A stretch of 64,000 nt of DNA from Pseudarthrobacter sp. C4D7 (GTDB lineage Bacteria > Actinomycetota > Actinomycetes > Actinomycetales > Micrococcaceae). Where the stretch lies: positions 62,001 to 126,000 of the forward strand of contig NZ_JABFMW010000005.1 of assembly GCF_013359725.1 (NCBI RefSeq), in the 5' to 3' direction. The translations under genes were made by a program, and so were the position numbers. The stretch's first letter is position 1, and the number at the start of each line of letters is the position of its first letter. Below, one piece after another: positions 45,857-53,356 of this stretch. The notes beneath the pieces are model-generated. The model was not told the DNA's origin. It ran no database searches and was given only the letters and a program-made list of their open reading frames with translations.

Positions 45857-47077
45857 GTGAATGACGAAACACCGGTCCGCGCCAAGAGCGCTGCGCCGCA
45901 GCCGGAACCTTTGCTGGATACGTCCGGGGATTCCGACGAGCCCGCGTTCTCCTGGCTGACCCCCACTGACAAGGGCACTGATAAGGACACGGCAGGCGGC
46001 AGGACCCGCGGCGACGAACCCGCCGGCCCTGTTGCGGCAGGACCCCAGGAGGACGGCGCCGCTCCGGTCACGCCCACGGCAGGGGAGAAGGCTGCCCAGC
46101 CTGAAAGCCGCGCCCACCGCAAGGCTGCGGAAGCCGCCGTCGTCGAATCCGCCACCCCCGGCAACCACCCTGCAGGCCCGCCGGATGCCGGCCGCGCCGC
46201 TGCCGCCACTGCCAGTACCACCACCCCTGACCGGGACGCGGACGGCACTGCTTCTCCTGTCTTCAAGGAACCCCTGCCCACCTCGGCGCTGCATGTGCGG
46301 CCGCCTGAGGCGGAAGTGGAGCGGCGCAACGCCCAGCGCGAAAGCGCCGCAAACGCCAAGCCCGTGGCCCCCCGGGTCATGCAGGTCGTACTGGCCATCA
46401 TCTACCCGTTCATCCTCTTGATCCTCGCCGTCCGGGCAGTGACCACCCCGCTCTTCCTGTGGGTGGAGTACAACCGGCCCGGCTTCCCGGGGGACGGCTA
46501 CGGCTTCAGCACCGACGACCGGATGACCTACGGTTCCTACGCCGTGGATTACCTCACCAACTGGGCCGGCCCACGGTACCTCGGCGACCTGGTGCAGCGC
46601 GGCGGCGACAAACTCTTCAAGGACGGCGAAGTCAGCCACATGGCCGACGTCAAGACCGTCATCCTCTCCACCTTCGGCGCGGGGGTGCTGCTGCTCCTCC
46701 TGGCCCTGATCGCCATCCTGTACCTGCGCAGGCGCAGCAACGGCGGGATCCGGCGCGGCCTCTTCGCCGGTTCGGCCATCACGCTGGTGGTCATCCTGGG
46801 CCTTGGCACGCTGGCGGCACTCGGCTGGCAGCAGTTCTTCACTGAATTCCACCGCATCTTCTTCGCCGACGGGTCCTGGACCTTCAGCCTGGACGACACC
46901 CTGATCAGGCTCTTCCCAAGCCAGTTCTGGATCGACGCGGGTATCGGCATCGGCGGCATGGTGCTCCTGGCGTCCATCGTGACGCTGGTACTCACCTGGC
47001 CCACCCGCCGCCGCCGGGGCGTCGCCCCGAAGGAAACGGGCGCGAAAACGGAGTTGGAAAAGGTGGATCAGCCGTAA
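45857..47077 (+). CDS. TIGR01906 family (DUF1461) membrane protein with long disordered head
   Basis: 406 residues. The first 170 are Pro/Ala/Glu/Asp-rich and probably unstructured. The TIGR01906 domain follows with four membrane helices and the family features VTTPLFLWVEYNRPGFPGD, SHMADVKTVI and SWTFSLDDTLIRLFPSQFW. Function unknown. It starts at a GTG with only GGAAG-like sequence upstream. Its 3' end overlaps the end of the convergent acyl-CoA ligase gene by ten bases. Confidence 0.85.
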   Translation: MNDETPVRAKSAAPQPEPLLDTSGDSDEPAFSWLTPTDKGTDKDTAGGRTRGDEPAGPVAAGPQEDGAAPVTPTAGEKAAQPESRAHRKAAEAAVVESATPGNHPAGPPDAGRAAAATASTTTPDRDADGTASPVFKEPLPTSALHVRPPEAEVERRNAQRESAANAKPVAPRVMQVVLAIIYPFILLILAVRAVTTPLFLWVEYNRPGFPGDGYGFSTDDRMTYGSYAVDYLTNWAGPRYLGDLVQRGGDKLFKDGEVSHMADVKTVILSTFGAGVLLLLLALIAILYLRRRSNGGIRRGLFAGSAITLVVILGLGTLAALGWQQFFTEFHRIFFADGSWTFSLDDTLIRLFPSQFWIDAGIGIGGMVLLASIVTLVLTWPTRRRRGVAPKETGAKTELEKVDQP

Positions 47078-48897
47078 ATTTTGGCGATCTCCGCCTGGAA
47101 GTCGTTGACGACGGCGGCCCGCTTAAGTTTCAGGGAAGGCGTCAGGTGCCCTGACTCCACGCTGAATTCGGCGTCCAGCAGCCGGAAAGTCCGGACCGAT
47201 TCGGCGGTTGACACCAGTTGGTTGGCAACCTCCACTGCCTCCTGGAGGGCTGCCAGCAGCTGCGGGTCCACTGCCGCCTGCTCCAGTGCCAGTGCCGGCA
47301 GGCCACGCTCGGACCGCCAGTTGGCCACGCCTTCCGGGTCCAGGGTCAGGAGGGCTGAAACGAAGGGCTTGCCGTCGCCCACCACCACTGCATGTCCCAC
47401 CAGCTGGTGGCTGCGGATCTTTTCCTCCAGCGGGCCCGGCGCCACGTTCTTGCCGCCCGCGGTGACCAGCAGGTCCTTTTTCCGGCCCGTCACCGTGAGG
47501 AAGCCGTCCCTGTCCAGGACACCAAGGTCACCGGTGCGGAAGAAGCCGTCCACGAACGCCTCCGCGTTCGCCGCCGGGTTGGCGTGGTAGCCCCTGAAGA
47601 CACCGATTCCCTTGACCAGGATTTCGCCGTCTTCAGCCACACGGATGGTGGTGCCGGGAACCGGAATTCCCACGGTTCCAACCTTGGTCCGGGACGGCGT
47701 GTTGGCGGTGCAGGGCGCGGTGGTTTCCGTCAGGCCGTACCCCTCAAGGACAGGAATGCCCACGCCACGGAAGAAATGTGCGTCCTCGGAGGCCAGGGAA
47801 CTGGCGCCGGAGACGGTGTACTCCACCTCTCCGCCCAGGGCCTGCCGAAGCCTCGGATAGACCAGCCGGTCAAAGACTGAATGGCGGACCCGGCTGAGCA
47901 GGCCGGGCCCGGGGCCGTCCCCGCGGTTCTGGCGGTCCTGCGCCCGGGAGTATTCGATGGCGGCTGCCGCCGCGGCATCGAAGAGCCGCCCCTTGCCTGC
48001 CACGGCAGCCTTATGGGCCGCGGTGGCCCGGACCTTTTCGAAGATGCGTGGCACCACCAGCAGGAATGTGGGCCGGAAGGTGCCCAGGTCCTCCAACAGC
48101 TGCGTCGCGCCCGGGGTGTGCCCCAGGGTTGCGCCCGCGGCCAGGCAGACAACCTGCACGGCCCGGGCCAGCACATGGGCCAGCGGCAGGAACATCAGCG
48201 TGCGGGCCTGGTCCCTCAGCAGGATTTCGGGGAGGAAAGCCACGATGTTTTTGGCCACCAGGGCGAAGTTCCCGTGCGTGATTTCGCACCCCTTGGGCTT
48301 GCCGGTGGTGCCTGACGTGTAGACCAGTGAGGCGAGGTCGGCCAGCCCAGCGCGGCTTCGGTGGCGCTCCAGCTCAGCGTCGCTGACACCCATGCCTGCC
48401 GCTGCCAGGCTGGCAAGGTCCGGGGCTTCGCCGTCGAAGTCCATCCGGACCACATGGACCAGGCGGTCGGTGAGCTCGGCGGAATCCGCCACCACCCCGT
48501 TGACCAGCTGCACGGTGGCCCGGTCGCCGGCAAAGACGCGGCGGACCCCTGCATCCTGGATGATCCACTCCACCTGGCTTGCGGAGGACGTTTCATAGAT
48601 GGGCACCGTGACGCCGCCGGCAAACCAGATGGCAAAGTCCACCAGCGTCCACTCGTAGGACGTACGGGACATGACGGCCACGGTGTCCCCGGGCTCCAGG
48701 CCACCGGCGATGAGCCCTTTGGCCAGGGCGCTGACGTCCTGCAGGAACTTCTGCGCGGAGACATCCACCCAGCCATTGGGGCCCTTGCGCCGGTACAGGG
48801 CGTGCGCCGGGTTGGCGGCATGTCGCTCCAACAGCAGGTCCGTCACGTTGCTGTCGGCGTCAAGCTCAACCAGCAGTTCCGTGCTCGCTTCTCTCAC
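47068..48897 (-). CDS. Long-chain acyl-CoA synthetase (AMP-dependent)
   Basis: Activates fatty acids to acyl-CoA through an acyl-adenylate. 609 residues. The P-loop-like AMP-binding signature YTSGTTGKPKGCEITHGN is near residues 190-207, the acyl/adenylate motif GYGLTETTAPC follows near 390, and the hinge TGRKKDLLVTAGGKNV with the final catalytic lysine region SLKLKRAAVV are intact. It resembles the FadD15 type. The GTG at 48897 is preceded by GGAGA; the frame extends to 49182 over the mannosyltransferase gene but has no coding character there. Confidence 0.92.
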   Translation of the reverse strand: MREASTELLVELDADSNVTDLLLERHAANPAHALYRRKGPNGWVDVSAQKFLQDVSALAKGLIAGGLEPGDTVAVMSRTSYEWTLVDFAIWFAGGVTVPIYETSSASQVEWIIQDAGVRRVFAGDRATVQLVNGVVADSAELTDRLVHVVRMDFDGEAPDLASLAAAGMGVSDAELERHRSRAGLADLASLVYTSGTTGKPKGCEITHGNFALVAKNIVAFLPEILLRDQARTLMFLPLAHVLARAVQVVCLAAGATLGHTPGATQLLEDLGTFRPTFLLVVPRIFEKVRATAAHKAAVAGKGRLFDAAAAAAIEYSRAQDRQNRGDGPGPGLLSRVRHSVFDRLVYPRLRQALGGEVEYTVSGASSLASEDAHFFRGVGIPVLEGYGLTETTAPCTANTPSRTKVGTVGIPVPGTTIRVAEDGEILVKGIGVFRGYHANPAANAEAFVDGFFRTGDLGVLDRDGFLTVTGRKKDLLVTAGGKNVAPGPLEEKIRSHQLVGHAVVVGDGKPFVSALLTLDPEGVANWRSERGLPALALEQAAVDPQLLAALQEAVEVANQLVSTAESVRTFRLLDAEFSVESGHLTPSLKLKRAAVVNDFQAEIAKIYG

Positions 48898-48964
48898 AGC
48901 AGGTCTCCGTTTCCGCTGCCACGCCGCGGCGGCGGCTCCTTCAGGTCTTTGTTGCCATCCTGCC

Positions 48965-50686
48965 CTAGATCCAGGATGGCATCCACATCCGGACCTTCCA
49001 GTCGACGTAGGGGATGACTTCGGCAGTCCAGACCGGGTAGAAAAACGCCGAGACCAACAGTGCCGCCGCGAGGAACAGGGCCGCCAGGTACAGCCCCGAG
49101 CGGCGGCGCCACGGTGGGTCCGCGGGCCTGCCCAGAACCAGCCCCAGGCAATACACCAGGGCCAGGACCAGGAACGGTTCAAAGGACACCGCGTAGAAGT
49201 AGAACATGGTCCGCTCGGGGTACATGAACCACGGCAGGTACCCCGCCCCGACGCCGGCCAGGATGGCTCCGGCGCGCCAGTCCCGGCGCCCAGCCCACCA
49301 GAACAGCAGGACCACCAGTGCGATGGCCGCTGACCACCAGATCAGGGGGTTGCCGACCGAAAGGATGGCGGAGGTGCACTTCTCCACGGCACAACCCGGC
49401 GTGCCCTGGGGTGGGGATTCGTAGAAGAAGGACGTGGGCCGTCCCATTACCAGCCAGCTCCAGGCGCTGGCCTGGTAGGGGTGCTCCGCGCTCAGGCCCT
49501 GATGGAATTTGTACGCTTCGAGATGGTAGTGGATCAGGGACCGGACAGAGGCGGGGAGCCATTCCCACCCCGCGGACGGGTTGCTTTCCGCCCAGTGGCG
49601 GAAGTAGGCGTTGTCCGACAGGAACCAGCCGGTCCACGTGGCTGCGTAGACCGCCCCTGCGACCGGCACCATGCCCAGGAATGCCGGGATGCCGTCCCGG
49701 ATGACGCCGCCGCTGATCCAGCCCCGGATGCCTGCCACCCGACGCGCGTTGAGGTCCCACAGCACCGTCAGGACGCCGAAGCCGGCCAGGAAGAACAGGC
49801 CCGACCATTTGGTGCCGACCGCCAGGCCCATGCAGACTCCGGCGGCAACGCGCCACCACCGCACCCCCAGCCAGGGCCCGGCCAGCAGCGCATGGGCCGT
49901 TGGCTGTCCGCCGTTCGCTGCAGCCGCGGCTGCCAGCCGGGTGGCCAGTCGGCGGCGCCCGTCGTCGCGGTCCATCAGGAGGGCGCCGAAGGCGGCGAGG
50001 ATCCAAAACGTCAGGAAGATGTCCAGCAGCGACGTCCGGGACATCACCAGATGGTGGCCGTCGACGGCGAGGAGCAGCCCGGCGGCGCCCGCCAGCGGCA
50101 GCGAACGGAACAGTTTCAGGGCAATCAGTGACACCAGCAGCACGGTCAGGGTGCCCGTCAGGGCCGCCGCGAAGCGCCAGCCGAACGGATTGTCCGGCCC
50201 GAACATCCACATGCCGGCCGCGATCATCCATTTGCCTACCGGCGGGTGGACCACGTATTCCGGGGTGTTCAGCAGGACGTCGGGATTGCCGGCGTTGAAG
50301 GAATCGTTGGCTTTGTCCGGCCAGCTGCGTTCGTAGCCGCTGATGAGGTAGGAGTAGGCGTCCTTGACGTAGTACGTTTCGTCGAACACCAGCTTGTGCG
50401 GCACCTCAAGGCGGATGAACCGGAGGAGGCCACCGGCCACGGCCGTAAGGACGGGAACCAGGATGAACCAGAGCCGGAGCGACGCCGGATAGTCCCGCCA
50501 TGCCGGGCCGGAACCGATGAACCTCGCTGTGAGCGAACCGACGGTGAAGGCTTCGTGCGGCCGGCTGATCCAGGGCCGGCCCGCTGTCCCGTCGGGATCT
50601 ACCGCGGTGGCTCCGGTGGCGGGGGAAGCCGGGCTGGGTTTCCCGGCCCCGGCGGGCAGCGTCGAGGTCTGGGTCACGAGCCCCAT
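48965..50686 (-). CDS. pmt: Protein O-mannosyltransferase (PMT family, GT39)
   Basis: Transfers mannose from polyprenyl-phosphate mannose to Ser/Thr of proteins leaving the cell through Sec. 573 residues with about ten or eleven helices. The catalytic acidic pair is D102-E103 in KLVFDETYYVKDAYS on the first external loop; HPPVGKWMIAAG and TKWSGLFFLAGF are PMT hallmarks. The ATG at 50686 (after AAAAGG) is chosen; a GTG at 50677 is the alternative. Divergent from rsmI, exactly as Rv1002c/Rv1003 in M. tuberculosis (from memory). Confidence 0.94.
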   Translation of the reverse strand: MGLVTQTSTLPAGAGKPSPASPATGATAVDPDGTAGRPWISRPHEAFTVGSLTARFIGSGPAWRDYPASLRLWFILVPVLTAVAGGLLRFIRLEVPHKLVFDETYYVKDAYSYLISGYERSWPDKANDSFNAGNPDVLLNTPEYVVHPPVGKWMIAAGMWMFGPDNPFGWRFAAALTGTLTVLLVSLIALKLFRSLPLAGAAGLLLAVDGHHLVMSRTSLLDIFLTFWILAAFGALLMDRDDGRRRLATRLAAAAAANGGQPTAHALLAGPWLGVRWWRVAAGVCMGLAVGTKWSGLFFLAGFGVLTVLWDLNARRVAGIRGWISGGVIRDGIPAFLGMVPVAGAVYAATWTGWFLSDNAYFRHWAESNPSAGWEWLPASVRSLIHYHLEAYKFHQGLSAEHPYQASAWSWLVMGRPTSFFYESPPQGTPGCAVEKCTSAILSVGNPLIWWSAAIALVVLLFWWAGRRDWRAGAILAGVGAGYLPWFMYPERTMFYFYAVSFEPFLVLALVYCLGLVLGRPADPPWRRRSGLYLAALFLAAALLVSAFFYPVWTAEVIPYVDWKVRMWMPSWI

Positions 50687-50719
50687 GCTACCTTTTGCGG
50701 CGGGAAGACCGGGCAGCAG

Positions 50720-50725
50720 TAGGCT
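50720..50725 (+). promoter_or_regulatory. -10 element, leaderless rsmI
   Basis: TAGGCT six bases before the GTG at 50732; no ribosome site. Within the 45-base gap to the divergent mannosyltransferase start. Confidence 0.6.
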
Positions 50726-50731
50726 TGGTGG

Positions 50732-51607
50732 GTGGACCCGAACCCCAGCCCCCTTGCAGAGCCCGGCCCTTCGACAGCGGGACGGATCGTCCTCGCTGCC
50801 ACTCCCATCGGGAACACCGGCGATGCGTCGGCCCGGTTGGTGGAACTGCTGGGCACGGCGGACATTGTGGCGGCCGAGGACACCCGGCGCCTCCACCGGC
50901 TGGTGCAGAGCCTGGGGGTGGCGGTTGCCGGCCGCGTCATCAGCTACCACGAGCACAACGAGGCCACCCGCACGGCGGAGCTGCTGGACCAGGTGCGGGC
51001 AGGCAGCACGCTTCTCATGGTGACGGACGCCGGGATGCCGGCCGTCTCGGACCCCGGTTTCCGCCTGGTGGAGGGTGCCATCGCGGCAGGGCTTCCGGTG
51101 ACGGCCGTCCCCGGTCCGTCCGCGGTCCTCACGGCATTGGCGCTCTCCGGCCTGCCCACGGACCGTTTCTGCTTCGAGGGATTCCTGCCCCGGAAGGCCG
51201 GCGAGAGGGCGTCCCGCCTTGCGGACCTCGCCGGGGAGCGGCGCACCATGGTCTTCTTCGAGGCGCCGCACCGGCTTGAAGCCATGCTGAGGGCCCTGCG
51301 GGAAAGATTCGGCCCGGACCGCCCCATCGCAGTGTGCCGCGAACTGACCAAGACGTACGAGGAAGTCATCCGCGGGACCGTGGGCGAGCTGCTCCAGTGG
51401 GCCGAGGACAACGAGGTCCGCGGCGAGATTGCCGTGGTGCTCGGCGGCGCACCGGAACAGGCTGCGGGGACCCCGGAAGACCACGTTGCGGCAGTCAACG
51501 AACTGGTGGCGCAGGGCATCCGGCTGAAGGAGGCTGTTGCCGCTGTCGCCGAAGACGCCCGGGTCAGCAAGCGTGAGCTCTACTCGGCGGTGCTGGCCGC
51601 GCGGTAG
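50732..51607 (+). CDS. rsmI: 16S rRNA (cytidine(1402)-2'-O)-methyltransferase
   Basis: Methylates the 2'-O of C1402 in 16S rRNA near the P site. 291 residues. SPOUT-unrelated tetrapyrrole-methylase fold with the N-terminal ATPIGNTGDASARLVELL, AAEDTRRLHRLVQ, the SAM-binding segment MVTDAGMPAVSDPGFRLV and VPGPSAVLTALALSGLPTD. Starts with GTG. rsmA, the dimethyladenosine methylase of the same decoding region, lies 10 kb downstream. Confidence 0.95.
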   Translation: MDPNPSPLAEPGPSTAGRIVLAATPIGNTGDASARLVELLGTADIVAAEDTRRLHRLVQSLGVAVAGRVISYHEHNEATRTAELLDQVRAGSTLLMVTDAGMPAVSDPGFRLVEGAIAAGLPVTAVPGPSAVLTALALSGLPTDRFCFEGFLPRKAGERASRLADLAGERRTMVFFEAPHRLEAMLRALRERFGPDRPIAVCRELTKTYEEVIRGTVGELLQWAEDNEVRGEIAVVLGGAPEQAAGTPEDHVAAVNELVAQGIRLKEAVAAVAEDARVSKRELYSAVLAAR

Positions 51608-51630
51608 CCGGACCGCGGAACGTTTAGGAC

Positions 51631-51662
51631 GCCCCTGCGGGGCTGTGCAGCTGCACAGCCCC
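51631..51662 (+). repeat. Overlapping palindromes between rsmI and gabD
   Basis: GGGGCTGTGCAG (51639-51650) and its complement (51651-51662) form a perfect 24-bp palindrome. GCCCC-TGC-GGGGC (51631-51643) overlaps its left arm, so the two hairpins exclude each other. Could be the rsmI terminator or part of a gabD leader. No T tract. Confidence 0.55.
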
Positions 51663-51797
51663 GTGCCAATTCCGCAGTGCGCAACGGCGTAGACCATGGG
51701 GGTGGCCCGCAGTAGTCTGACTGTTAATCAGCCCATGATCCCGGTCACTCCGGCCGCGGCGCCGGGCTGCCACAACCCTACCGACGAGGGAGTCATC

Positions 51798-53297
51798 GTG
51801 ACTGTCACCGCACAGCCGGCCGTTACCGCCGAGCGCGAAACCCGGCTTTTGGCCTCCGTTCCCACTGGGCTGCTCATCAACGGTGAGTGGCGCGACGCCG
51901 CATCCGGCAAGACGTTCGACGTCGAGGATCCCGCCACCGGGAAGGTCCTGCTGGCCATTGCCGACGCCGGCCCGGAGGACGCGGCGGCCGCCCTGGACGC
52001 CGCCGCCGCGGCCCAGGAGTCCTGGGCCAAGGTCCCGCCCCGCGAACGCGGCGAGATCCTCCGCCGGGCCTTCGACCTGGTGACGGAACGGGCAGAAGAC
52101 TTCGCCCTCCTGATGACCATGGAAATGGGCAAGCCGCTGGCCGAAGCACGCGGCGAAGTGACCTACGGCGCTGAGTTCCTGCGCTGGTTCTCCGAGGAAG
52201 CGGTCCGCGCCTTTGGCCGCTACTCCGTTTCCCCCGACGGCAAGTCCCGCCTCCTGGTCACCAAGAAGCCGGTAGGCCCCTGCCTGCTGATCACCCCGTG
52301 GAACTTCCCGCTGGCCATGGCAACCCGCAAGATCGCCCCGGCTGTCGCAGCCGGCTGCACCATGGTGCTGAAGTCCGCAAACCTTACCCCGCTGACGTCC
52401 CAGCTGTTCGCGGCCGTCATGCAGGAAGCCGGCCTGCCCGCAGGTGTCCTCAACGTCATCCCCACCTCCACCGCCGGGGCCACCACGGGACCCCTGATCA
52501 AGGACTCCCGCCTCCGCAAGCTCTCCTTCACGGGCTCCACCGAGGTGGGGCGCCGCCTACTGGCCGATGCCTCCGAAAACGTGCTCCGCACCTCCATGGA
52601 GCTGGGCGGCAATGCCCCGTTCCTCGTCTTCGAGGATGCCGATCTCGACGCCGCCGTCACGGGCGCCATGGCCGCGAAGCTCCGCAACATGGGCGAGGCC
52701 TGCACCGCTGCGAACCGGTTCATCGTCCACGAGTCCGTGGCCGGCGAATTCGCTGAAAAGTTCGCCGCGAAAATGAAAGAGATGACCACGGCCCGCGGGA
52801 CCGAGCCGGAGTCCAAGGTGGGCCCGCTGATCGACGCCAAGAGCCGCGACAAGGTCCACGAACTGGTGTCCGACGCCCTCGCCTCCGGCGCCACGGCCGT
52901 CCTGGGCGGCGCCCCGGTGGAGGGGCCGGGCTACTTCTACCAGCCCACCATCCTTTCCGGCGTCTCCGAGGGAACGCGGATCCTGTCTGAAGAGATCTTT
53001 GGACCCGTTGCTCCGATCATCACGTTCACCAGCGAGGATGAGGCCGTCCGCCTGGCCAACAACACCGAATACGGCCTGGTGGCCTACGTCTTCACCAAGG
53101 ACCTCAACCGCGGCATCCGGATGGGCGAAAAGCTGGAAACCGGCATGCTCGGCCTGAACGCCGGCGTGATCTCCAACGCCGCCGCACCGTTCGGCGGCGT
53201 GAAGCAGTCCGGCCTGGGCCGCGAAGGCGGCCTGGAAGGCATTGAGGAGTACCTCTACACGCAGTACATCGGCATCGCCGACCCCTACGCCGGCTAA
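51798..53297 (+). CDS. gabD: Succinate-semialdehyde dehydrogenase (NAD(P)+)
   Basis: Oxidises succinic semialdehyde to succinate, as in GABA catabolism. 499 residues from the GTG at 51798, preceded by GAGGGAG at five bases. ALDH motifs: ITPWNFPLAMATRK (catalytic Asn), FTGSTEVGRRLL, MELGGNAPFLVFEDADLD (catalytic Glu) and NMGEACTAANRF (nucleophilic Cys). The spacing and the KPVGPCLLITPWNFP context match GabD-type enzymes. No GABA transaminase is nearby, so related aldehydes remain possible. Confidence 0.88.
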   Translation: MTVTAQPAVTAERETRLLASVPTGLLINGEWRDAASGKTFDVEDPATGKVLLAIADAGPEDAAAALDAAAAAQESWAKVPPRERGEILRRAFDLVTERAEDFALLMTMEMGKPLAEARGEVTYGAEFLRWFSEEAVRAFGRYSVSPDGKSRLLVTKKPVGPCLLITPWNFPLAMATRKIAPAVAAGCTMVLKSANLTPLTSQLFAAVMQEAGLPAGVLNVIPTSTAGATTGPLIKDSRLRKLSFTGSTEVGRRLLADASENVLRTSMELGGNAPFLVFEDADLDAAVTGAMAAKLRNMGEACTAANRFIVHESVAGEFAEKFAAKMKEMTTARGTEPESKVGPLIDAKSRDKVHELVSDALASGATAVLGGAPVEGPGYFYQPTILSGVSEGTRILSEEIFGPVAPIITFTSEDEAVRLANNTEYGLVAYVFTKDLNRGIRMGEKLETGMLGLNAGVISNAAAPFGGVKQSGLGREGGLEGIEEYLYTQYIGIADPYAG

Positions 53298-53317
53298 CGC
53301 CGGCAGTCCGAAACACA

Positions 53318-53350
53318 ACGTGCCGGCCGGGATTTTCCCGGCCGGCACGT
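53318..53350. terminator. Bidirectional terminator between gabD and the TgpA-like gene
   Basis: Perfect 15-bp stem, 53318-53332 (ACGTGCCGGCCGGGA) with 53336-53350, loop TTT. Two genes converge on it. Confidence 0.88.
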
Positions 53351-53356
53351 GTGCGT

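Noticed and set aside
50687..51697. Upstream extension of the mannosyltransferase frame to 910 codons
   Set aside because: The added part is antisense to rsmI, has no membrane-protein character, and a supported ATG lies at 50686.
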